Shown here piece after piece: positions 40,742 to 48,291 of a DNA stretch of 64,000 bases; the stretch's first letter is position 1; every line of letters starts with the position of its first letter. A program made the position numbers and the translations under genes. The stretch is from CAYWKU01 sp964459325. Its GTDB lineage: Bacteria; RBG-13-61-14; CAYWKU01. Where the stretch lies: positions 1-64,000 of the forward strand of contig CAYWKU010000006.1 in the NCBI GenBank assembly GCA_964459325.1. The letters run 5' to 3'. The notes beneath the pieces were generated by a model. It had not been told where the DNA came from. It worked only from the letters and a program-made list of their open reading frames with translations, and ran no database searches.

Positions 40742-41440
40742 ATGCAGATTGTGGTAATTATAGCCACCTACAACGAAGCCCCGAACACAGAAAGCCTCGT
40801 GAAAAAGATTCTTGATTTGCCTGAAAAGATGGACGTTCTTATTGTGGACGACAACTCTCCCGACGGAACCGGCGAAATAGCAGCCCGGCTGGAAGGAGAG
40901 GATGAGGTAGTTCATGTAATTCATCGTGCTGAAAAAATGGGGCTCGGTAGCGCCTTCAAGGACGGCGTAAAATGGGCGATAGAGCATGGTTACGAGTTGA
41001 TATGCACCATGGACGCCGACCACAGCCACGCTCCCGAATATTTGCCGCAGATGCTAAAGGAAGCTCGATATGCCGACCTTGTCATCGGCAGCCGGTACAT
41101 ATCCGGTGGAGGAGTTCAAAACTGGCCCCGCACAAGGATGTTGCTTTCCCGGACGGCCAATTTTTACGCCCGCAATATGATGGGGTTGGACGTAAAAGAC
41201 TGCACTTCCGGTTACAGGATATACTCCAGGAATTTTCTCGAGCGCGTGGACATGGAAAGCGTGGCTTCTTCCGGTTTCTCATTTCTGGAGGAGCTTTTGT
41301 TTGAGGCCAGCCGAAAGGGATTTAAAATCAGGGAGCATCCCATTTTGTTCGTAGACAGGGTAAAAGGCATAAGCAAAATCACGCCGGCCGAAATATTCAA
41401 AGGCGGCTGGAACCTCTTGAAAAAAAGGTTGAAATCATAA
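40742..41440 (+). CDS. Polyprenol monophosphomannose synthase-like glycosyltransferase (GT2)
   Basis: A 232-residue GT-A fold enzyme close to dolichol-phosphate mannose synthase. It has VVIIATYNEAPNTESLVKKIL, LIVDDNSPDGTGEIA, TMDADHSHAPEYLPQML (DxD metal site), VIGSRYISGGGVQNWP and DCTSGYRIYSRNFL. It has no C-terminal membrane helices, so it is the soluble catalytic form. It would charge a polyprenyl phosphate with a hexose from a nucleotide sugar. Homologues in anaerobes feed protein or polymer glycosylation. The frame opens at 40721, but the ATG at 40742 gives the family start (MQIVVIIATYNE). Confidence 0.87.
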   Translation: MQIVVIIATYNEAPNTESLVKKILDLPEKMDVLIVDDNSPDGTGEIAARLEGEDEVVHVIHRAEKMGLGSAFKDGVKWAIEHGYELICTMDADHSHAPEYLPQMLKEARYADLVIGSRYISGGGVQNWPRTRMLLSRTANFYARNMMGLDVKDCTSGYRIYSRNFLERVDMESVASSGFSFLEELLFEASRKGFKIREHPILFVDRVKGISKITPAEIFKGGWNLLKKRLKS

Positions 41441-41529
41441 CACTTGCATATAAAAAATGCTCAGCCGCACTTCTGGGGATGCTATCTTGTTAAAAACAAT
41501 AGCGACTAATTACCGGGGAGGTAAATCCA

Positions 41530-42315
41530 ATGACTTATGAAGACATCAATTACAAAAAAAGTGAAAACGTAGCGCGAGTGTCAATCAATCGTCCCGACTC
41601 GATGAACTCTTTCCGAAGCAAAACGCTGGAAGAGATGCACGAAAGCCTGCAGGATGCTTCACAAGATGGAGAAATGGGCGTCATTGTACTCACCGGCGCC
41701 GGGGGTAAGGCCTTCTGTTCCGGGGGAGATGTCGGCGAGATGGCCGAGCTTACCCCGGAAAGCGGCCGCGTTTTTGTAACAAAGCTGTGGGATATCTTCA
41801 AGGTTATCAGGTGGGCGACCAAGCCCGTAATCGCCGCCGTTGACGGCTATTGCCTTGGGGGAGGCAACGAGTTGAACATGGCCTGCGACCTTACAATTGC
41901 CACGGAAAAGAGCAAGTTCGGTCAGGCCGGACCGGCGGTGGGGAGCGTGCCCGTGCTTGGGGGCACACAGTATCTGCCCAGGTGTGTGGGCGATAAGCGG
42001 GCCAAGGAAATCATCTTTCTCTGCCAACGCTACTCCGCTGAAGAGGCCCGGGAAATGGGATGGGTCAACAAAGTGGTGCCCGACGGAAAACTCGAAGAGA
42101 ATCTAAAGGAATGGACGGACAGGATACTCGAAATGAGCCCGCAATCGCTGAGAATGTCAAAAATCAGTCTCAACTTCGAATCAGACCTGCTCATGCCGAG
42201 CTTCACTCACGGTATCGAAATGCTTTGCGCTACTTACGGAAGCGACGAGATGCGCGAGGGAATGAACGCCTTTCTGGAAAAACGAAAACCGGATTTTAAC
42301 AAATTCAGGAAATAA
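41530..42315 (+). CDS. Crotonase-family acyl-CoA hydratase/hydrolase, BadI/MenB-like
   Basis: A 261-residue crotonase. The oxyanion-hole strands are GAGGKAFCSGGDVGEM and VIAAVDGYCLGGGNELNMACDLTIA. The following FGQAGPAVGSVPVLGGTQYLPRCVG stretch resembles 2-ketocyclohexanecarboxyl-CoA hydrolase (BadI) and naphthoate synthase rather than plain enoyl-CoA hydratase. That hints at a ring-closing or ring-opening C-C bond reaction. GGGGAGG precedes the ATG by eight bases. It is followed 174 bp later by the korDABC operon, which makes or consumes acyl-CoA. The specific substrate is an inference. Confidence 0.8.
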   Translation: MTYEDINYKKSENVARVSINRPDSMNSFRSKTLEEMHESLQDASQDGEMGVIVLTGAGGKAFCSGGDVGEMAELTPESGRVFVTKLWDIFKVIRWATKPVIAAVDGYCLGGGNELNMACDLTIATEKSKFGQAGPAVGSVPVLGGTQYLPRCVGDKRAKEIIFLCQRYSAEEAREMGWVNKVVPDGKLEENLKEWTDRILEMSPQSLRMSKISLNFESDLLMPSFTHGIEMLCATYGSDEMREGMNAFLEKRKPDFNKFRK

Positions 42316-42431
42316 TCGGGCTTCGAGCCTGCCTTGTCTCAAACCGATAAGCGTGATAAATTAATCAATGCTTTTATTGCGGGTAATATCGATAATATGA
42401 TATTGACTCGATACCACAAATTCGCCGGCGC

Positions 42432-42461
42432 TTGAAATCCCGCAATTCCCCGGGATATAAC
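42432..42461 (+). promoter_or_regulatory. Promoter of the kor operon with internal palindrome
   Basis: TTGAAA (42432-42437), 18-base spacer, TATAAC (42456-42461), 28 bases before the korD ATG. The spacer region contains ATCCCG/CGGGAT (42437-42442 and 42451-42456), a 6-bp inverted repeat that touches both promoter boxes and could be a repressor site. Confidence 0.45.
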
Positions 42462-42489
42462 CGCACGTATGATATTTGCAGGTTTGTAA

Positions 42490-42702
42490 ATGAAAGGTCA
42501 GATAGTAATAAACCAGGAGCTTTGCAAGGAATGCGACCTCTGCATTATCTCCTGCAAGCAGGGCCTCATCGTTAAAAGCACAGGTTACAACTCCAAAGGC
42601 TACGTCGCCGCCGAGTTCAAGGATGACAAGAAAAAGTGCAACGCCTGCCGGATGTGCGCACTGGTTTGCCCGGAAGTTGCCATAGAGGTTTACGGTGAGT
42701 AA
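42490..42702 (+). CDS. korD: 2-oxoacid:ferredoxin oxidoreductase delta subunit (ferredoxin-like)
   Basis: A 70-residue protein with two [4Fe-4S] motifs, CKECDLCIISC and CNACRMCALVCP, carrying electrons from the KorAB active site to ferredoxin. KorD subunits of this size are typical of 2-oxoglutarate or branched-chain 2-oxoacid oxidoreductases. Its stop lies inside the start of korA (8-bp overlap, GGTGAGTAA), indicating coupled translation. It is oxygen-sensitive chemistry, consistent with an anaerobic lifestyle or a reductive TCA branch. Confidence 0.92.
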   Translation: MKGQIVINQELCKECDLCIISCKQGLIVKSTGYNSKGYVAAEFKDDKKKCNACRMCALVCPEVAIEVYGE

Positions 42703-43774
42703 GAAGCTGATGCGAGGGAACCACGTCGTAGCCGAAGCGGCCATTCGCGCAGGCTGCAGGTGCTACTTCGGCTACCCTATCACCCCTCAGAATGAGCTGG
42801 GGGAGTACATGTCCGAAAACATGCCCAAGGCGAAGGACGGCGTGTTTATTCAAGCTGAGAGCGAGCTGGCGGCTATTAACATGGTGCTGGGAGCCTCGGC
42901 TACGGGAGCGAGGGTAATGACCTCAAGCTCAAGCCCCGGCGTGAGTCTGAAGCAGGAAGGAATAAGCTTCCTCGCCGGGCAGGAACTCCCCGCCGTAATA
43001 GTAAACATGACCCGGGGCGGCCCCGGCCTCGGGAACATCGCCCCCAGCCAGGCCGATTATTATCAATCCACCCGCGGGGGCGGTCACGGCGACTACCGGA
43101 CCATAGTCGTGGCGCCCAGTTCATTGCAGGAGTTGGTAGACTTGACCTTCGATGCCTTTGACCTTGCGGACAGGTACAGAAATCCGGTGGTAATACTGGG
43201 TGACGGCCTGCTCGGGCAGATGATGGAGCCGGTGGAGTTCCCGGAACCGGTAAAACGGAAAAACCTGCCCAAAAAGGACTGGACCCTCACCGGCGCTCAG
43301 GGAAGGCCCAGCAGATTTTTCCGAAGTCTCATACTCGACCCCACCGCCATGGAAGAACACAATTGGAAGCTGCACCGGAAGTTTCAGCTTATCCAGAAGC
43401 AGGAGGTAAAGGTCGAAACAGTGGGACTGGAAGACGCCGAGATTGTTATAGTTGCATACGGTGTGGCGGCGAGAATCGCCCGCGGCGGCATAAACCGCGC
43501 CAGAAAGGAAGGAATCCGGGTGGGAATGATAAGGCCCATCACTTTGTGGCCCTTCCCCACCGACCTTATCAAGAAAACAGCCGACCGAATAAAGAACTTC
43601 ATCGCCTTTGAAATGAACACCGGACAGATGGTGGACGACGTTGAGCTTGCCGTGAAGGACAAGGCCGAAATCCATTTCTACGGCAGGCCGGGCGGCTCGG
43701 TACCGACTCCCATGGAGATCGAGAGAGTCATCACCCGCGTTTATTACCATTCCATTCGCAGGGGAGAGGCATAA
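42695..43774 (+). CDS. korA: 2-oxoacid:ferredoxin oxidoreductase alpha subunit
   Basis: A 359-residue alpha subunit with the pyrimidine-binding and transketolase-C-like domains: MRGNHVVAEAAIRAGCRCYFGYPITPQNELGEYM, SELAAINMVLGASATGARVMTSSSSPG, RGGPGLGNIAPSQADYYQ, and a C-terminal IVIVAYGVAARIARGGINRARKEG. It starts with GTG inside the korD 3' end. The GYPITPQNEL signature is shared by KorA and VorB, so the preferred 2-oxoacid (2-oxoglutarate or branched-chain) is open. Confidence 0.92.
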   Translation: MSKKLMRGNHVVAEAAIRAGCRCYFGYPITPQNELGEYMSENMPKAKDGVFIQAESELAAINMVLGASATGARVMTSSSSPGVSLKQEGISFLAGQELPAVIVNMTRGGPGLGNIAPSQADYYQSTRGGGHGDYRTIVVAPSSLQELVDLTFDAFDLADRYRNPVVILGDGLLGQMMEPVEFPEPVKRKNLPKKDWTLTGAQGRPSRFFRSLILDPTAMEEHNWKLHRKFQLIQKQEVKVETVGLEDAEIVIVAYGVAARIARGGINRARKEGIRVGMIRPITLWPFPTDLIKKTADRIKNFIAFEMNTGQMVDDVELAVKDKAEIHFYGRPGGSVPTPMEIERVITRVYYHSIRRGEA

Positions 43775-43776
43775 GA

Positions 43777-44562
43777 ATGAAGCAGCTTTTCGGATGGCCT
43801 AAATATCTTAAGAAAAACCCCTTCCACTACTGCCCGGGATGCGGACACAGTATAACCCATCGGCTGATAGCAGAGTTGCTCGAAGAAATGAAGATGGGAG
43901 AAAAGGCTATCGGAGTGGCGCCGGCGGGGTGCGCCGTGCTGGCATACAACTACCTGGACTTCGATATCATAGAAGCTCCTCACGGCAGGGGAGCGGCTGT
44001 GGCAACGGGATTGAAGCGTTGCCTGCCCGACAGGCTGGTCTTAAGCTATCAGGGCGATGGAGACCTGGCTGCAATCGGAACTTCCGAAACTCTTCACGCC
44101 GCCAACCGGGGCGAAAATGTTACCGTAATCTTTATAAACAACGCCAACTACGGCATGACCGGCGGACAAATGGCCCCAACCACCCTGTTGGAACAATACA
44201 CCACAACCACCCCCGAGGGCAGAAATGCTCCCATGCACGGATTCCCGTTGCATATCAGCGACATCATCGCCACATTGCCGGGCGTGGCCTACGTGGAGAG
44301 AGTTCCCATCAGCTCACCAAAAGGAATAAGGAGAACTAAAAAGGCCCTGGAAAACGCCTTCCGGTCCCAGATGAGCGGAGACGGTTTTTCCCTTATCGAG
44401 GTGCTTAGCCCCTGCCCCACCAATTGGAAACTGTCCCCGGAAGCCGCCTGGAAGTGGATAGACGACGTTCTCTCCGACGAGTTCCCGCCGGGGGTACTGG
44501 CCGACCGCCGCAAGGATAAAACCGAATCATCGCCGATGAAAGGAAACAAGGATGCTGATTAA
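43777..44562 (+). CDS. korB: 2-oxoacid:ferredoxin oxidoreductase beta subunit (TPP-binding)
   Basis: A 261-residue beta subunit with the TPP and metal site YQGDGDLAAIGTSETLHAANRGENVTVIFINNANYGMTGGQMAPTT. An N-terminal CPGCGHSITHRLIAELLEE cysteine pair and GVAPAGCAVLAYNY come earlier. It starts 2 bp after korA and overlaps korC by 11 bp. With korA it decarboxylates the 2-oxoacid to an acyl-CoA. Confidence 0.92.
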   Translation: MKQLFGWPKYLKKNPFHYCPGCGHSITHRLIAELLEEMKMGEKAIGVAPAGCAVLAYNYLDFDIIEAPHGRGAAVATGLKRCLPDRLVLSYQGDGDLAAIGTSETLHAANRGENVTVIFINNANYGMTGGQMAPTTLLEQYTTTTPEGRNAPMHGFPLHISDIIATLPGVAYVERVPISSPKGIRRTKKALENAFRSQMSGDGFSLIEVLSPCPTNWKLSPEAAWKWIDDVLSDEFPPGVLADRRKDKTESSPMKGNKDAD

Positions 44563-45094
44563 AACCTTCTTCGCGGGCTTTGGCGGCCAGGGGGTGCTTT
44601 TGATGGGGTATGGGCTGGCTTACACGGCGATGATGGAGGAAAAGCACGTTACGTACCTGCCTGCTTACGGGGCGGAAGTGCGCGGTGGTACTGCTCATTG
44701 CACAGTAAGCATCTCCAACGATGAACAAATAGCCAGTCCCGTTTCCTCGACCCCTGATTTCGTCACGGTCATGAACAAACCTTCGCTGGAGAAGTTTCAG
44801 AACGTCGTGCAAACCGGCGGCGGCATGTTTATAAACACCACACTCGTAGATTCACGGCCCCTGCGAGGGGACATGGAAGTTTTCGAGGCGCCGGCCACTC
44901 AAATAGCGGAGGAGTTGGGCAACGTAAAAGCCGCCAACATGGTCATGCTGGGGGCTTTCATAAGACAGAGCGGGCTGGTGGATGTAAACTCGCTCATTGA
45001 TAACCTCGAAGATATCTTCGGGGCCAGGCGGAAAAAGCTGGTAAAGTTCAATCGCGGCGCCATCGAAGCCGGCTATCATTACTTCGATGATTAA
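44552..45094 (+). CDS. korC: 2-oxoacid:ferredoxin oxidoreductase gamma subunit
   Basis: A 180-residue gamma subunit: KTFFAGFGGQGVLLMGYGLAYTAM, VTYLPAYGAEVRGGTAHCTVSIS, SPDFVTVMNKPSLEKF-like (here TPDFVTV), and AANMVMLGAFIRQSG. It binds CoA together with the alpha subunit. It is the last catalytic subunit gene and ends 39 bp before the ACT-domain gene. Confidence 0.92.
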   Translation: MLIKTFFAGFGGQGVLLMGYGLAYTAMMEEKHVTYLPAYGAEVRGGTAHCTVSISNDEQIASPVSSTPDFVTVMNKPSLEKFQNVVQTGGGMFINTTLVDSRPLRGDMEVFEAPATQIAEELGNVKAANMVMLGAFIRQSGLVDVNSLIDNLEDIFGARRKKLVKFNRGAIEAGYHYFDD

Positions 45095-45133
45095 TCCCCC
45101 ATCAGGGGCTGCAATTCGCTCAGGAGGACTCTC

Positions 45134-45562
45134 ATGCACGTATCGCAAATAACCCTGGTTCTGAACAACAGGCCGGGTAAGTTAAGCGGCATAAGCGAAC
45201 TCATGGGCTCCGAAGCTCTCAACATCAGGGCCATATCAGTCGCCGCCGAGGGCGACAAAAGCCTGGTCAGAATTATCGTGGAAGACCCCGAGCGCGCCAA
45301 AAACGCGCTTGCCGGCCACGACTACGAATGCAGGATAGAAAACGTTATCGCAGCGGAAGTTCCGGACCATCCGGGCGGACTCGGGGCCGTGCTAAAACCC
45401 CTCAAGGAGAGTGAAATCAACGTGGACTACATGTACCCCGCCATCGGAAAACACGGGAAAAACGCAATCCTCATCATCAGTACCGCTCAACTGGAAAAGG
45501 CCGAAAAGGTTCTCCAGGCAAATTATATTCAGCTTCTCGGTGAAGAATTTTATAAATTGTAG
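45134..45562 (+). CDS. Tandem ACT-domain protein
   Basis: A 142-residue protein made of two ACT domains in a row (residues 3-68: QITLVLNNRPGKLSGISELM; residues 70-140: VIAAEVPDHPGGLGAVLKPLKESEINVDYMYP), with no catalytic domain. Such proteins often accompany indolepyruvate or 2-oxoacid:ferredoxin oxidoreductases and aryl-CoA ligases and probably sense amino acids. CAGGAGG lies eight bases before the ATG. This hints that the kor substrate is derived from an amino acid. Confidence 0.88.
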   Translation: MHVSQITLVLNNRPGKLSGISELMGSEALNIRAISVAAEGDKSLVRIIVEDPERAKNALAGHDYECRIENVIAAEVPDHPGGLGAVLKPLKESEINVDYMYPAIGKHGKNAILIISTAQLEKAEKVLQANYIQLLGEEFYKL

Positions 45563-45571
45563 TAAAAAAAT

Positions 45572-45592
45572 GCCGGGTCTTTGCGACCCGGC
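45572..45592 (-). terminator. Strong rho-independent terminator
   Basis: GCCGGGTC (45572-45579) and GACCCGGC (45585-45592) form a perfect 8-bp GC-rich stem with a 5-base loop. On the minus strand it is followed by a run of seven U (A-run at 45564-45570), ending the dcw-argG transcript. On the plus side it is preceded by that A-run, so it also follows the ACT gene. Confidence 0.8.
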
Positions 45593-45654
45593 TTCAATAA
45601 GGAGGAGAAAGGAGTGTAGCGTGGAGGATTGCCTCCGGCGGTAAATGCGGTTGG

Positions 45655-45858
45655 TTAAAACATTTCTTCAAATCCAGGCAAGGCCATCTGTTTATCGTTT
45701 AACTTTCGCTGCCTGTTCAACCTTCTCAGAAAACCATCGAGCTCCTTATCCATTTCTCTGAAGTAATGCTTTTGGGCATTGGCCATTTTTTTCGATTTGC
45801 CCGATGAAGATTTTTCTCCTTTTTGTTTCTCCATTGTAGTGGGAATGGTCGTAGCCAT
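45655..45858 (-). CDS. Small basic protein of unknown function downstream of argG
   Basis: A 67-residue, lysine-rich protein with no recognised family. Its first 30 residues are low complexity (Lys, Ser, Thr). The rest looks like a short helix followed by MALPGFEEMF, which resembles a C-terminal binding peptide. A perfect GGAGGTG ribosome site lies six bases before the ATG and overlaps the argG stop codon, so the gene is translationally coupled to argG. A strong terminator follows. These signals make it a real gene despite its size. Confidence 0.7.
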   Translation of the reverse strand: MATTIPTTMEKQKGEKSSSGKSKKMANAQKHYFREMDKELDGFLRRLNRQRKLNDKQMALPGFEEMF

Positions 45859-45862
45859 AAAA

Positions 45863-47056
45863 TCACCTCCGTCGTTTCATTAACTTCAGCCTGAGCGCAT
45901 TGAGCTTGATGAAACCCTCCGCGTCGGCCTGGTCGTAGCCGCCGGCGACATCGAAGCTGCCTATGGAAGCGTCATAAAGCGAGTTGGGGCTTCTTCTTCC
46001 GGTGACAATGCAGTTGCCCTTGTACAGCTTCATTCGCACTTCACCGGTGACCTTTTTCTGGGTTTCGTCCACCATCGCCTGCAACGCTTCGCGCTCGGGC
46101 GAAAACCAGAACCCGAAATAAACCAGCCTGGAATACTGTGGAATCAGGCTGTCCTTCAAAAAGGCTTCTTCCCTGTCCAAGGTCAGAGACTCAACCGCCC
46201 GGTGGGCGTGATAAAGCACTGTAGCAGCGGGGCTTTCATAAACGCCGCGTGATTTCATGCCCACGAAGCGGTTCTCGACTATATCTATTCTGCCGATGCC
46301 GTGCCCCCCGGCGATTTTGTTCAACCGCTCGACCAGTTTGTCCGGCCCGTGGCGCTTGCCGTTTATCGCCACCGGATTTCCGTTTTTGAACTCGACTGTT
46401 ATCTCCTCCGGCTTATCCGGAGCATCCTGCGGGCTGACGGTAAGCTGGAAGATATTATCCGGCGGCTCGGCCCAAGGGTCCTCCAGGACCCCGGATTCGT
46501 AGCTTATGTGCAAAATGTTGGGGTCGCTGGAGTAAGGCTTATCCTTGGTTACTTCCACCGGTATGCGGTGCTTCTTGGCGTACTTTATGAGGTCGCTGCG
46601 CCCCTCGAACTTCCACTCTCTCCACGGAGCGATAACCCTGATTTCCGGGTTGAGAGCGTAGTAGGTAAGCTCGAAACGAACCTGGTCGTTACCTTTTCCG
46701 GTAGCTCCGTGAGCCACGCTCCTGGAGCTTGCCTGTCTTGCCACCTCGATTTGGGCTTTTGCAATAAGGGGCCGGGCAAGGCTGGTGCCCATCAGGTAAT
46801 AATGCTCGTACGCTGCGTTGGCCCTGAGCGCCGGGAAGAAGTAATCGCGCACAAACTCCTTTCGCAAGTCTTTCACCACCACCTCGGATGCACCCGTTTC
46901 TTCGGCCTTGCGAGCTATGGCCTCGAGGTCCTCGCCCTGCCCCAGATCCGCTATGAAAGCCACTACCGGCAGCTTGTACCGCTCTTTCAGCCACCTCATG
47001 ATTACCGACGTATCCAGGCCGCCGGAGTAGGCGAGCACTATTTTGTCATCGGCCAT
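45863..47056 (-). CDS. argG: Argininosuccinate synthase
   Basis: A 397-residue ATP-dependent ligase joining citrulline and aspartate in arginine synthesis. It has the N-terminal ATP motif LAYSGGLDTSVIMRWLKE, GATGKGNDQVRFELTYYAL and SDLIKYAKKHRIPVEVTK. GGAGG precedes the ATG. No other arginine gene is nearby. Its position 30 bp after ftsZ, at the end of the division cluster, suggests co-transcription with it. Confidence 0.96.
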   Translation of the reverse strand: MADDKIVLAYSGGLDTSVIMRWLKERYKLPVVAFIADLGQGEDLEAIARKAEETGASEVVVKDLRKEFVRDYFFPALRANAAYEHYYLMGTSLARPLIAKAQIEVARQASSRSVAHGATGKGNDQVRFELTYYALNPEIRVIAPWREWKFEGRSDLIKYAKKHRIPVEVTKDKPYSSDPNILHISYESGVLEDPWAEPPDNIFQLTVSPQDAPDKPEEITVEFKNGNPVAINGKRHGPDKLVERLNKIAGGHGIGRIDIVENRFVGMKSRGVYESPAATVLYHAHRAVESLTLDREEAFLKDSLIPQYSRLVYFGFWFSPEREALQAMVDETQKKVTGEVRMKLYKGNCIVTGRRSPNSLYDASIGSFDVAGGYDQADAEGFIKLNALRLKLMKRRR

Positions 47057-47087
47057 GTTTCCTCCAAACTCTGTTCTTCGGCGATTT

Positions 47088-48245
47088 TCAGTTCATCCTT
47101 TTGCGAATAAAAGCAGGCACCTGTAGTTCGTTATCCTCGTCTTCGTTAAACGGCGCTACGGGGCGAAGCGGCTTGCTGCCGGCGGCGGCACGGGGCACGG
47201 ACGCCGACGCCGGATTCTGGCGGCGGTTGTTTTCCCGCAGGTGGGTCGGTACGTCGAGGTCTTCATTGAGCCTGCGCACACCCCTGGGTTTGCTGTCGAA
47301 GTTCTGGAAGCCGGTGGCCACCACTGTAATCTTTACCTCGTCCTGAGCATCCTCATCGAAGGAGGTTCCGAATATAATCAGGGCTTCATCGTCGGTGTGG
47401 TCGTAAATCAACTCGCACGCCTCGGTAACCTCGGCCATTGTCATATCCTCGGGGCCGGTGATGTTTATCAGCACCCCCCTGGCTCCGTCGATGGTGACAT
47501 CTTCCAGCAACGGGCTGGAAATTGCGCCCTGTGCGGCGTTTGCTGCGCGCTCATCTCCCGTGCCGCTGCCGATTCCCATCAGCGCCATGCCGCGCTCCTG
47601 CATGATGGTCTTGACGTCTGCGAAGTCCACGTTAATCAAGCCCGGCTTGGTTACCAGGTCGCTGATGCCCTGCACCGCGTGAAGCAGCACGTTATCCGCC
47701 ATTTTGAATGCGTCCTTGAAGGTCATGTTCTTTCCGGCGACCGACATGAGCCGCTGGTTGGGTATTACGATGAGGCTGTCCACGTGGTCCTTGAACTCCT
47801 GTATGCCGTTTTCGGCTATACGAGCTCTTTTGCGCGCTTCAAAGGGAAACGGCTTAGTAACTACTCCGACAGTCAAAATACCCATTTCCCGCGCTTTCTC
47901 GGCGATAACCGGCGCTCCTCCGGTTCCGGTGCCACCGCCCATACCGGCGGTGAGAAATACCATGTCGGCCCCCTCGATTGCCCCGGCGACTTCTTCTATG
48001 TTTTCAGCGGTACAATCACGTCCTACCTCGGGTACCGAACCCGCTCCAAGGCCGTTGCCGAGCTGTACCTTATTCTGTGCCTTGCAATTCCTGAGAGCCT
48101 GGGCATCGGTATTTACCGCCAGGAAGTCCACTCCCTTGAGCCGGGAGGAAATCATAGTGTCAATGGCGTTGCCGCCGGCTCCGCCTATTCCTATTACCAC
48201 CAGTTTTGCCTGTTTTTCTTCCATTTGGTCGGCATATTCAAACAT
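47088..48245 (-). CDS. ftsZ: Cell division protein FtsZ
   Basis: The bacterial tubulin homologue forming the Z ring. The 385-residue protein has KLVVIGIGGAGGNAIDTM, the GTP-binding tubulin signature TAGMGGGTGTGGAPVIA (about 113-129), and the T7 loop NVDFADVKTIM. A variable linker (about 320-370) ends in the conserved C-terminal peptide (LQVPAFIRKRMN) that binds FtsA. GGAGACC precedes the ATG. It follows ftsA as in most dcw clusters. Confidence 0.98.
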   Translation of the reverse strand: MFEYADQMEEKQAKLVVIGIGGAGGNAIDTMISSRLKGVDFLAVNTDAQALRNCKAQNKVQLGNGLGAGSVPEVGRDCTAENIEEVAGAIEGADMVFLTAGMGGGTGTGGAPVIAEKAREMGILTVGVVTKPFPFEARKRARIAENGIQEFKDHVDSLIVIPNQRLMSVAGKNMTFKDAFKMADNVLLHAVQGISDLVTKPGLINVDFADVKTIMQERGMALMGIGSGTGDERAANAAQGAISSPLLEDVTIDGARGVLINITGPEDMTMAEVTEACELIYDHTDDEALIIFGTSFDEDAQDEVKITVVATGFQNFDSKPRGVRRLNEDLDVPTHLRENNRRQNPASASVPRAAAGSKPLRPVAPFNEDEDNELQVPAFIRKRMN

Positions 48246-48291
48246 TTTCGGTCTCCTTTCTTTCCATCATTTTGTTTTCTCGGGTTGCTTT

